From the NCBI RefSeq assembly GCF_035083965.1, contig NC_089722.1, positions 30,244,958-30,308,957 on the forward strand: a stretch of DNA of 64,000 nucleotides. The letters are read 5' to 3'. Source of the DNA: Branchiostoma lanceolatum. Taxonomy: Eukaryota > Chordata > Leptocardii > Amphioxiformes > Branchiostomatidae. Position numbers and translations under genes: made by a program. Under the pieces are notes generated by a model, which saw only the letters and a program-made list of their open reading frames with translations, had not been told where the DNA came from and did not search any database. Below are positions 15,001 to 25,608 of this stretch, in pieces (within the stretch, counting starts at the first letter, position 1; every line of letters starts with the position of its first letter).

Positions 15001-18000
15001 ATTCCGCGTCTCATGAGTCCTCGTTTGTCCCATTTGAAGCACTTGTCAAAAACGCTAGGGTTAAGGCCGGGCTTAGCTCTTAAGAACTTTAAACACTAAT
15101 AACTCGGCAACCAAGCACGATAGAATTAATCCGTTTTCAGATTTGAATTTGCCGTGCAATTCCGCGTCTATTGAGTCCTGGTTTGTCCCATTTGAAGCAC
15201 TTTTCAAAACCGCAAGGGTTAAGGCCGGGCTTAGCCCTTAAGGACTTTAAACACTAATAACTCGGCAACCAAGCACGATAGAATTAATCCGTTTTCAGAT
15301 TTGAATTTGCCGTGCAATTCCGCGTCTCATGAGTCCTCGTTTGTCCCATTTGAAGCACTTGTCAAAAACGCTAGGGTTAAGGCCGGGCTTAGCTCTTAAG
15401 AACTTTAAACACTAATAACTCGGCAACCAAGCACGATAGAATTAATCCGTTTTCAGATTTGAATTTGCCGTGCAATTCCGCGTCTATTGAGTCCTGGTTT
15501 GTCCCATTTGAAGCACTTTTCAAAACCGCAAGGGTTAAGGCCGGGCTTAGCCCTTAAGGACTTTAAACACTAATAACTCGGCAACCAAGCACGATAGAAT
15601 TAATCCGTTTTCAGATTTGAATTTGCCGTGCAATTCCGCGTCTAATGAGTCCTGGTTTGTCCCATTTGAAGCACTTTTAAAAACCGCAAGGGTTAAGGCC
15701 GGGCTTAGCCCTTAAGGACTTTAAACACTAATAACTCGGCAACCAAGCACGATAGAATTAACCCGTTTTCAGATTTGAATTTGCCGTGCAATTCCGCGTC
15801 TAATGAGTCTTCATTTGCTCAATTTGAAGCACTTTTCAAAAACGCTAGGGTTAAGGCCGGGCTTAGCTCTTTAGGACTTTAAACACTAATAACTCGGCAA
15901 CCAAGCACGATAGAATTAATCCGTTTTCAGATTTGAATTTGCCGTGCAATTCCGCGTCTAATGAGTCCTCGTTTGCTCCATTTGAAGCACTTTTAAAAAC
16001 CGCAAGGGTTAAGGCCGGGCTTAGCCCTTAAGGACTTTAAACACTAATAACTCGGCAACCAAGCACGATAGAATTAATCCGTTTTCAGATTTGAATTTGC
16101 CGTGCAATTCCGCGTCTAATGAGTCCTCGTTTGTCCCATTTGAAGCACTTTTCAAAAATGCAAGGGTTAAGGCCGGGCTTAGCCCTTAAGGACTTTAAAC
16201 ACTAATAACTCGGCAACCAAGCACGATAGAATTAATCCGTTTTCAGATTTGAATTTGCCGTGCAATTCCGCGTCTATTGAGTCCTCGTTTGCTCCATTTG
16301 AAGCACTTTTAAAAACCGCAAGGGTTAAGGCCGGGCTTAGCCCTTAAGGACTTTAAACACTAATAACTCGGCAAAGCACGATAGAATTAATCCGTTTTCA
16401 GATTTGAATTTGCCGTGCAATTCCGCGTCTCATGAGTCCTCGTTTGTCCCATTTGAAGCACTTGTCAAAAACGCTAGGGTTAAGGCCGGGCTTAGCTCTT
16501 AAGAACTTTAAACACTAATAACTCGGCAACCAAGCACGATAGAATTAATCCGTTTTCAGATTTGAATTTGCCGTGCAATTCCGCGTCTATTGAGTCCTGG
16601 TTTGTCCCATTTGAAGCACTTTTCAAAACCGCAAGGGTTAAGGCCGGGCTTAGCCCTTAAGGACTTTAAACACTAATAACTCGGCAACCAAGCACGATAG
16701 AATTAATCCGTTTTCAGATTTGAATTTGCCGTGCAATTCCGCGTCTAATGAGTCCTCGTTTGTCCCATTTAAAACCCTTTTAAAACCGCAAGGGTTAAGG
16801 CCGGGCTTAGCCCTTAAGGACTTTAAACACTAATAACTCGGCAACCAAGCACGATAGAATTAACCCGTTTTCAGATTTGAATTTGCCGTGCAATTCCGCG
16901 TCTAATGAGTCCTCGTTTGTCCCATTTGAAGCACTTTTCAAAACCGCAAGGGTTAAGGCCGGGCTTAGCCCTTAAGGACTTTAAACACTAATAACTCGGC
17001 AACCAAGCACGATATAATTAACCCGTTTTCAGATTTGAATTTGCCGTGCAATTCCGCGTCTAATGAGTCCTCATTTGCTCCATTTGAAGCACTTTTCAAA
17101 AACGCTAGGGTTAAGGCCGGGCTTAGCCCTTAAGGACTTTAAACACTAATAACTCGGCAACCAAGCACGATAGAATTAATCCGTTTTCAGATTTGAATTT
17201 GCCGTGCAATTCCGCGTCTCATGAGTCCTCGTTTGTCCCATTTGAAGCACTTGTCAAAAACGCTAGGGTTAAGGCCGGGCTTAGCTCTTAAGAACTTTAA
17301 ACACTAATAACTCGGCAACCAAGCACGATAGAATTAATCCGTTTTCAGATTTGAATTTGCCGTGCAATTCCGCGTCTCATGAGTCCTCGTTTGTCCCATT
17401 TGAAGCACTTGTCAAAAACGCTAGGGTTAAGGCCGGGCTTAGCTCTTAAGAACTTTAAACACTAATAACTCGGCAACCAAGCACGATAGAATTAATCCGT
17501 TTTCAGATTTGAATTTGCCGTGCAATTCCGCGTCTCATGAGTCCTCGTTTGTCCCATTTGAAGCACTTGTCAAAAACGCTAGGGTTAAGGCCGGGCTTAG
17601 CTCTTAAGAACTTTAAACACTAATAACTCGGCAACCAAGCACGATAGAATTAATCCGTTTTCAGATTTGAATTTGCCGTGCAATTCCGCGTCTCATGAGT
17701 CCTCGTTTGTCCCATTTGAAGCACTTGTCAAAAACGCTAGGGTTAAGGCCGGGCTTAGCCCTTAAGGACTTTAAACACTAATAACTCGGCAACCAAGCAC
17801 GATATAATTAACCCGTTTTCAGATTTGAATTTGCCGTGCAATTCCGCGTCTAATGAGTCCTCATTTGCTCCATTTGAAGCACTTTTCAAAAACGCTAGGG
17901 TTAAGGCCGGGCTTAGCCCTTAAGGACTTTAAACACTAATAACTCGGCAACCAAGCACGATAGAATTAATCCGTTTTCAGATTTGAATTTGCCGTGCAAT

Positions 18001-21000
18001 TCCGCGTCTCATGAGTCCTCGTTTGTCCCATTTGAAGCACTTGTCAAAAACCGCAAGGGTTAAGGCCGGGCTTAGCCCTTAAGGACTTTAAACACTAATA
18101 ACTCGGCAACCAAGCACGATAGAATTAATCCATTTTCAGATTTGAATTTGCCGTGCAATTCCGCGTCTAATGAGTCCTCGTTTGTCCCATTTGAAGCACT
18201 TTTCAAAACCGCAAGGGTTAAGGCCGGGCTTAGCCCTTAAGGACTTTAAACACTAATAACTCGGCAACCAAGCACGATAGAATTAATCCGTTTTCAGATT
18301 TGAATTTGCCGTGCAATTCCGCGTCTAATGAGTCCTGGTTTGTCCCATTTGAAGCACTTTTAAAAACCGCAAGGGTTAAGGCCGGGCTTAGCCCTTAAGG
18401 ACTTTAAACACTAATAACTCGGCAACCAAGCACGATAGAATTAATCCATTTTCAGATTTGAATTTGCCGTGCAATTCCGCGTCTATTGAGTCCTCGTTTG
18501 CTCCATTTGAAGCACTTTTAAAAACCGCAAGGGTTAAGGCCGGGCTTAGCCCTTAAGGACTTTAAACACTAATAACTCGGCAAAGCACGATAGAATTAAT
18601 CCGTTTTCAGATTTGAATTTGCCGTGCAATTCCGCGTCTCATGAGTCCTCGTTTGTCCCATTTGAAGCACTTGTCAAAAACGCTAGGGTTAAGGCCGGGC
18701 TTAGCTCTTAAGAACTTTAAACACTAATAACTCGGCAACCAAGCACGATAGAATTAATCCGTTTTCAGATTTGAATTTGCCGTGCAATTCCGCGTCTATT
18801 GAGTCCTGGTTTGTCCCATTTGAAGCACTTTTCAAAACCGCAAGGGTTAAGGCCGGGCTTAGCCCTTAAGGACTTTAAACACTAATAACTCGGCAACCAA
18901 GCACGATAGAATTAATCCGTTTTCAGATTTGAATTTGCCGTGCAATTCCGCGTCTAATGAGTCCTCGTTTGTCCCATTTAAAACCCTTTTAAAACCGCAA
19001 GGGTTAAGGCCGGGCTTAGCCCTTAAGGACTTTAAACACTAATAACTCGGCAACCAAGCACGATAGAATTAACCCGTTTTCAGATTTGAATTTGCCGTGC
19101 AATTCCGCGTCTAATGAGTCCTCGTTTGTCCCATTTGAAGCACTTTTCAAAACCGCAAGGGTTAAGGCCGGGCTTAGCCCTTAAGGACTTTAAACACTAA
19201 TAACTCGGCAACCAAGCACGATATAATTAACCCGTTTTCAGATTTGAATTTGCCGTGCAATTCCGCGTCTAATGAGTCCTCATTTGCTCCATTTGAAGCA
19301 CTTTTCAAAAACGCTAGGGTTAAGGCCGGGCTTAGCTCTTTAGGACTTTAAACACTAATAACTCGGCAACCAAGCACGATAGAATTAATCCGTTTTCAGA
19401 TTTGAATTTGCCGTGCAATTCCGCGTCTCATGAGTCCTCGTTTGTCCCATTTGAAGCACTTGTCAAAAACGCTAGGGTTAAGGCCGGGCTTAGCTCTTAA
19501 GAACTTTAAACACTAATAACTCGGCAACCAAGCACGATAGAATTAATCCGTTTTCAGATTTGAATTTGCCGTGCAATTCCGCGTCTATTGAGTCCTGGTT
19601 TGTCCCATTTGAAGCACTTTTAAAAACCGCAAGGGTTAAGGCCGGGCTTAGCCCTTAAGGACTTTAAACACTAATAACTCGGCAACCAAGCACGATAGAA
19701 TTAACCCGTTTTCAGATTTGAATTTGCCGTGCAATTCCGCGTCTAATGAGTCCTCGTTTGTCCCATTTGAAGCACTTTTCAAAACCGCAAGGGTTAAGGC
19801 CGGGCTTAGCCCTTAAGGACTTTAAACACTAATAACTCGGCAACCAAGCACGATATAATTAACCCGTTTTCAGATTTGAATTTGCCGTGCAATTCCGCGT
19901 CTAATGAGTCCTCATTTGCTCCATTTGAAGCACTTTTCAAAAACGCTAGGGTTAAGGCCGGGCTTAGCTCTTTAGGACTTTAAACACTAATAACTCGGCA
20001 ACCAAGCACGATAGAATTAATCCGTTTTCAGATTTGAATTTGCCGTGCAATTCCGCGTCTCATGAGTCCTCGTTTGTCCCATTTGAAGCACTTGTCAAAA
20101 ACGCTAGGGTTAAGGCCGGGCTTAGCTCTTAAGAACTTTAAACACTAATAACTCGGCAACCAAGCACGATAGAATTAATCCGTTTTCAGATTTGAATTTG
20201 CCGTGCAATTCCGCGTCTATTGAGTCCTGGTTTGTCCCATTTGAAGCACTTTTCAAAACCGCAAGGGTTAAGGCCGGGCTTAGCCCTTAAGGACTTTAAA
20301 CACTAATAACTCGGCAACCAAGCACGATAGAATTAATCCGTTTTCAGATTTGAATTTGCCGTGCAATTCCGCGTCTAATGAGTCCTGGTTTGTCCCATTT
20401 GAAGCACTTTTAAAAACCGCAAGGGTTAAGGCCGGGCTTAGCCCTTAAGGACTTTAAACACTAATAACTCGGCAACCAAGCACGATAGAATTAATCCATT
20501 TTCAGATTTGAATTTGCCGTGCAATTCCGCGTCTAATGAGTCCTCGTTTGTCCCATTTGAAGCACTTTTCAAAAACGCTAGGGTTAAGGCCGGGCTTAGC
20601 TCTTAAGAACTTTAAACACTAATAACTCGGCAACCAAGCACGATAGAATTAATCCGTTTTCAGATTTGAATTTGCCGTGCAATTCCGCGTCTATTGAGTC
20701 CTGGTTTGTCCCATTTGAAGCACTTTTCAAAACCGCAAGGGTTAAGGCCGGGCTTAGCCCTTAAGGACTTTAAACACTAATAACTCGGCAACCAAGCACG
20801 ATAGAATTAATCCGTTTTCAGATTTGAATTTGCCGTGCAATTCCGCGTCTAATGAGTCCTCGTTTGCTCCATTTGAAGCACTTTTAAAAACCGCAAGGGT
20901 TAAGGCCGGGCTTAGCTCTTAAGAACTTTAAACACTAATAACTCGGCAACCAAGCACGATATAATTAACCCGTTTTCAGATTTGAATTTGCCGTGCAATT

Positions 21001-21108
21001 CCGCGTCTAATGAGTCCTCATTTGCTCCATTTGAAGCACTTTTCAAAAACGCTAGGGTTAAGGCCGGGCTTAGCTCTTTAGGACTTTAAACACTAATAAC
21101 TCGGCAAC
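1..21108. repeat. 158-bp satellite DNA array with higher-order structure
   Basis: A head-to-tail tandem array with a constant period of 158 bp: the word CAATTCCGCG recurs at 1, 159, 317, 475 and onward to 2213 = 1 + 14x158. About 134 monomers are present. The array ends abruptly after TCGGCAAC near 21108 and its left end is outside the window. Monomers differ at a few diagnostic sites: TCTATTGAGTCC/TCTAATGAGTCC/TCTCATGAGTCC; GGTTTGTCCC/CGTTTGCTCC; CCGCAAGGG/CGCTAGGG; and AGCCCTTAAGG, AGCTCTTAAGAAC or AGCTCTTTAGG. Rare variants are a 3-bp deletion (GGCAAAGCACG) and a CCCATTTAAAACCC version. These variants recur in fixed order, showing higher-order blocks of 14 and 18 monomers. No ORF of 60 codons or more occurs in it. 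A pericentromeric or heterochromatic location is plausible but not shown. Confidence 0.98.
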
Positions 21109-21117
21109 TAATCAAGA

Positions 21118-21640
21118 TTTTTCGCTTGTTTCATGAACTTGTTTGAATGAAAGGTGGCTTTCCAAAATAGCACCAAATTTAGGATGCTATGTTTCATTGT
21201 TACTTTACTTAATAATCTAGCACTGCAAACAAAACCCAGTTTTCCACTGGAGGACCATGAAAAACTGTAGACCAACTGACATCCGGACTAGAAAAGTTGA
21301 TGGATTACTTACATATGTATGTAAGTACCGGTTTATGTGGTTGATTTACAATCACGATGACAGAAATGCGGTACAAGCACCGCCTATTGTTAACTTCTAA
21401 AGAAGAATCAACGCATTGTATGGTTACTGTAGGTTCAAAGTAAGGCATCGATCGTCTGTTCTGTGATCTTTCGTATGTTTCGTATGTACCGGTTTATCTG
21501 GTTGATTTACAATTACTGATTTGGTGTCAGTAGAGATGAATACAGAAATTAGTATGTGGTTCTTATATGATTGTACTAAAGATTGTATTAAGTACAACAT
21601 GATCTTATTCAAATATTTCTTCAGTTAACATGATGATCAT
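21118..21640. repeat. 5' flank segment duplicated beside the LRR genes (copy 1)
   Basis: Noncoding AT-rich DNA between the satellite and the first LRR gene. Two blocks, about 21125-21350 and 21418-21612, match the single segment at 23440-23835 downstream of that gene. Shared words include GGTGGCTTTCCA, TTGTTACTTTACTTA, TAGCACTGCAAACA and GATTTACAAT. This indicates that the LRR gene was duplicated together with its flanks. The segment GAAATGCGGTACAAGCAC near 21363 recurs near 29221. Confidence 0.75.
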
Positions 21641-21849
21641 GTTATAATCAGGGAGATTTCTGGATCGGAAGAAAAGGTGTTCTGCAAATATCAAAGACTT
21701 TTCAAATAGAAACAATTCTTTGTTGTTCATTAAGTTGATTATCAGCTAGATGTTATCAGAAAGGCAATGTTGTGCTGTTGATAAGGAAACGGGAAATGCT
21801 CTTGCTATTTAAGGAAGAAAAGGGGTTAATAAAAAAAGTTCGACTATCC

Positions 21850-21985
21850 ACGACAGCGACATGACAGTCTGCAAACGTACACCTCATCCTTTTTTATATG
21901 CAAATCCGTAGACTGTTTGCAAAACAGACGTCACTAAACACCATCACGAACTGTAATCAGAGAACTCAACTGTAAAACCTTTTAG
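21850..21985 (+). promoter_or_regulatory. Conserved upstream block of LRR gene 1 (GACGTCAC type)
   Basis: About 130 bp that is closely repeated at 24474-24606 and 24889-25008 upstream of the second LRR gene. The best conserved part contains CAGACGTCACTAAAC followed by CTGTAATCAGAGAACTCA. GACGTCAC resembles the CRE/ATF half-palindrome. Position (about 130-260 bp before the start codon) and conservation suggest a promoter or 5' UTR module; function is inferred only. Confidence 0.45.
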
Positions 21986-22114
21986 ATTTGTTCTCAAGTT
22001 GTTCTCAAGTTTGTTCTTAAATTGTACATCTTGGTATCTATTTAATCGGTCATTGTAAGCTTCTGCGTATTTGTCCATTGCTGACCTACAGACAAGGGGG
22101 ATCAACCGTTAAGT

Positions 22115-23125
22115 ATGACAGTCAGTGTGTTGTTGCTGCTCGTTACGTGGGGTTCTCTGTGGTCGGATTGTTCTTGTCTGCCAGCTGAATGTGTGATACG
22201 GGAGCAGCGGTACATTGGAACATCATTGGTTGATTGTAATTTTCTAAACCTCACCACCATTCCTGATGGCATACCTCTCAACGCTGGGCGATTTACTGCC
22301 GCGTTTAATAACATTAGAAATGTCACCTACCTGCCGCAACTACCGCAACTGTCTACACTGGACCTAGGTATGAACTCAATGGAGTCGTTTTCCTGGATGT
22401 CTTTGCGTGCTCTGCCGCGTTTACGCATTTTACGTCTAAGTATAAACCGACTACGTCACGTGCAGCTGGAAAGCGTCATCGAGCATCTGCCGGAGCTGAA
22501 AACCGTTGATGTAAGTTTTAATAAACTTGTGTCGATCTCTCAGTTCGAACTTGGGTGGCCACAGGTGACCATGGCTTGGATCATGGGAAACCCCTTTCGC
22601 TGTGACTGCGACCTCTCCTGGCTGATTGACAAGCTGGCGTGTTTACAAGCCTGTATGGGGAGAGGCAAGGAGGCCTGTTGTCTGTCGTGTTCAGCCTGCT
22701 TTCTGGCTGATAACCTGAAAAATGCAGGCAAATCTGTCTGCCACAGTCAAAGTGGACTGAATCGGCTACCTTTATCAGACGTGTCCAGTCAGCAAATGGG
22801 TTGTGGACCACACCAGCCGACCACAAAAGTTGCCATGGTTACAACGTATGGGGCTCAGACTCAACCCGCTGACCAGTCACAGGCTATGGTCACCAGCATC
22901 GTGCACGGAACTGCCCGCTATGACGTCAGACCCAAACCAACAGAGCATGAAAATGGTGCAGGTACAATTGCCTGGAATCCTACCAACGGAACAAGTGGTA
23001 ACTCTACAACTCCCCAAAACATTCTACTCAGCGCCATGGCAGGGACAATGAGTTGCCTTACCCTGATGATATTGTGCCTTCGTCTGTACAATAGGAAATG
23101 CTACAGCTATACTCAAGCTGGCTAA
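22115..23125 (+). CDS. LRR single-pass membrane protein, short tail (LRR paralogue 1)
   Basis: A 336-residue protein of the extracellular LRR class. Residues 1-22 form a signal peptide rich in Leu and Val. An N-terminal cap with few cysteines follows (about 23-45), then about four to five LRRs (LSTLDLGMNSMESF, LRILRLSINRLRHV, LKTVDVSFNKLVS). The C-terminal cap starts at NPFRCDCDLSWL (about residue 160) and carries an unusual cysteine-dense insert (CxxxCx6CCxxCxxC). A Thr/Ser-rich stalk leads to a membrane segment near 305-325 and a tail of about 12 residues. The ATG at 22115 precedes the signal peptide directly. AATAAA lies at 23199-23204, 74 bp after the stop. The paralogue at 25609 has a very similar ectodomain but a different membrane segment and tail. 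The ligand is unknown. I see no intron, but an upstream noncoding exon is possible (CTACAG at about 22086). Confidence 0.85.
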   Translation: MTVSVLLLLVTWGSLWSDCSCLPAECVIREQRYIGTSLVDCNFLNLTTIPDGIPLNAGRFTAAFNNIRNVTYLPQLPQLSTLDLGMNSMESFSWMSLRALPRLRILRLSINRLRHVQLESVIEHLPELKTVDVSFNKLVSISQFELGWPQVTMAWIMGNPFRCDCDLSWLIDKLACLQACMGRGKEACCLSCSACFLADNLKNAGKSVCHSQSGLNRLPLSDVSSQQMGCGPHQPTTKVAMVTTYGAQTQPADQSQAMVTSIVHGTARYDVRPKPTEHENGAGTIAWNPTNGTSGNSTTPQNILLSAMAGTMSCLTLMILCLRLYNRKCYSYTQAG

Positions 23126-23198
23126 GACTGCTTAAAACAATGTAGCAGAACATGGGACTGACACTGCTAGCTCAGTCAGGGCTATGTGGTGCTTACAA

Positions 23199-23204
23199 AA
23201 TAAA
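23199..23204 (+). other. Polyadenylation signal of LRR gene 1
   Basis: AATAAA located 74 bp downstream of the stop codon of LRR gene 1, at a typical distance for a eukaryotic 3' UTR. Confidence 0.5.
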
Positions 23205-23439
23205 CATGTAGCATTCAATAGACAGAAACTATGTAAATCCATCTAAGATAACACTGTGACTTGTGCTGGTGTGACCATCATGCAAATGACAATGTACAAT
23301 ATACTTAAGGGAATACAAGGGTTGCATGTTGTAAAAAAGTATTTTCTTTACTTCCAATATAGTTGTTCTGTGGAATAATGCTTCACCCAAGCAGTAGAAA
23401 CAAAAGTTTTGTTTACATGATAAAAGCACCAGATGTATA

Positions 23440-23835
23440 TATCATAACACATTGTATGGTTTCTGTAGGTTCAAAATAAGGCACCCTTTATTCTGTAATC
23501 TTTCGCATGTTTCATGAACTTTTGTGAATGATTGGTGGCTTTCCACAATAGCATCAATTTTAGAATGTTATGTTCTATTGTTACTTTACTTAGTAATTTA
23601 GCACTGCAAACAGAACCCAGTTCTACTGGGGGATTATGAAGAACGTACACCACCTAATATCCGGAACAGAAAGGCTGAGGGATTGCTTAAATACATATTG
23701 CCAGTACTGGTTTACGTGGTTGATTTACAATATTGATTTGATGTTAGTAGAGATCAATATAAAGATTAGTATTCTGTTCTCATATGATTGTACCAAAGAT
23801 TGTACTTAATACAACATGATCTTAATAAAATTAAG
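23440..23835. repeat. 5' flank segment duplicated beside the LRR genes (copy 2)
   Basis: Matches the sequence at 21118-21640 in the same orientation but as one continuous block. This is expected if a unit containing flank plus LRR gene was tandemly duplicated and copy 1 was later rearranged or interrupted. No coding potential is seen. Confidence 0.7.
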
Positions 23836-24473
23836 ATGAAATATTCTATCATTTGCACATCTGTCAATAATGCCAACCTAATTTTTGATCGGCTTGTTGA
23901 ATGCACTATAACAAGAATAAATTTTTCTTTGTATATTCAAACTTGGATCGTCTTAACCTTTGTTTTCAGTGAGGTTAGAACTGTTGACACTACAGACAAG
24001 AACATTTTGTTTTTATCATGACGGGAATACGATATATGACCCTCTGTTTTAATATCATGGTCAGTTTAAAGGGGGTTCAGCAAATATCAAAGGAAATCCT
24101 GATACAAAATCCGAGTAAAAAAAACACTAGTCGTTCTATAAGATACAGAAGACACTAAATTAACTAGATACAGTCAAGCCTGCACAAGTAATCACCTGAG
24201 CGCCTACATAAGTAGCTCCTGGTCAATGAGACAACTTTCTGGTGGTCCCTTACGTAATTTTTACTATTGACAAAAGTATTGCAAATCCTATCTATAGTGA
24301 CCACCAGTCCCTACCACAAGATTTTATTGGTCCCTGGGTGGTCGTATTGGGCAATTTTGACTCACCAATCTACCGGAAATACTATGCTAAATAGAGGTTG
24401 TTCGTTAAGATACCCTAATGGGAATTTCACCCTTAGGAAGTGACGTCAGCGGACAGACTCCCCTCCACGGCAA

Positions 24474-24606
24474 AGACAAGACAGTCTACAAACGTACACC
24501 TCACCCTTTGTATATGCTAAACTGTAGACTTCTTACACAACAGACGTCACTAAACACCATCACGTACTGTAATCAGAGAACTCATCTGTAAAACGTCCTG
24601 TTCTCA
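24474..24606 (+). promoter_or_regulatory. GACGTCAC block, distal copy upstream of LRR gene 2
   Basis: Second of three copies of the conserved block. A full CRE-like TGACGTCA palindrome lies just upstream at 24442-24449. Regulatory function is inferred from repetition and position. Confidence 0.4.
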
Positions 24607-24888
24607 GAATTTTTCAAAAATTGGTCTTCAGGTGGGGCCGTCAAAGGAAAGTTGAAAATGAAGGAAAGAGGAAATCGCATTGTCATTGTGATGTAGGAGC
24701 AAAAAGTGCAAAGACACAACAAAAGATGCAGAGCAGCCCAGTCGCACAGTTAATGTAGATAATCAGTTGTAAACTTTTAGTATGATCAGATGAAAAAGCT
24801 AGCTAATCTTGAAGTAATGTTGATGATATGAACATCAGAGAAGTGACGTAAGCTAAGAGAATTCCCTGGTCCATGGCAACAAGACAGT

Positions 24889-25008
24889 CTATGAACGTTT
24901 GCCTGGGACTTTTGATATGTTAATCTGTAGACTGGTTACACAACAGACGTCACTAAACGCCATCACGTACTGTAATCAGAGAACTCATCTGTAAAACGTC
25001 ATGTTTTC
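24889..25008 (+). promoter_or_regulatory. GACGTCAC block, proximal copy upstream of LRR gene 2
   Basis: Third copy of the block, about 600 bp before the start codon of LRR gene 2. The core GACGTCACTAAAC is intact, whereas the upstream CRE-like site has become TGACGTAA. Confidence 0.4.
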
Positions 25009-25608
25009 AGACTTCTTCTCAGATTGGTCTTCAGGTGGGGGTGTAAGTCAATTTCCCAAGGAAGGGAAGAGGAAATCACATTGTCTGTGCTGCTGCTCAT
25101 GGATATGTATATCTTTCTTGCAAATCTTATCAGATTCATTGTGTGATGTAGAAGCAAAACGCACAAAGACACAACAAAAGATGCAGAGAAGCCCAACCTT
25201 AATGGGAATGTAGATATTATTTGTGAGCTTTTGATATGATGAGACGAAAGAACTAATCTTGAAGTAATGTTGATAACCCGAACATAAAAACTATGATGCA
25301 TTTTGTTTGTTCCCGTACCCTGAACCAAAGCAATGTGGTACGTACGCCAAAGTTGCAGACATAATGGAAGATGGACTTGAATAAATATGGTCATCCTGGT
25401 ATGTAAAAGGATATGACATAAATATATCTGCTTCAGACAGAAGTCGCTCAATCTCACTGTCGCGCGTACCGTGGCACATTGCTGTTACAAACAAACACAC
25501 AAACGGGTAACTTTGTACCTTTAAGTATCTATTTAGAACGAAGTTATCGGAAGTATCTACATAGTTTTCCGTTGCTGGCCGACAGTCACGGAAGACCAAC
25601 CATTGAAT

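Larger units (their letters stand above)
24435..25290. repeat. Two tandem copies of an about 403-bp upstream module
   Basis: The segment from about 24438 repeats from about 24840 with an offset of 402-405 bp. Shared landmarks are GAAGTGACGT, CAGACGTCACTAAAC, CTTCAGGTGGGG, GACACAACAAAAGATGCAGAG and CTTGAAGTAATGTTGATGA/TGATAA. The module therefore occurs twice in front of LRR gene 2, while only its core block occurs in front of LRR gene 1. No ORF is shared between the copies, so it is noncoding. Confidence 0.8.

Noticed and set aside
1-21108. CRISPR-like or hammerhead-ribozyme satellite
   Set aside because: The repeats are contiguous with no unique spacers. The word CTAATGAGTCC resembles a hammerhead core fragment, but the matching CGAAA core is missing.
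1-21108. Telomeric repeat signal (TAGGGTTA)
   Set aside because: It occurs once per 158-bp monomer and is not a tandem hexamer.
25603-25608. Start of LRR gene 2 at 25603
   Set aside because: The codon is TTG; the ATG at 25609 directly precedes the signal peptide.
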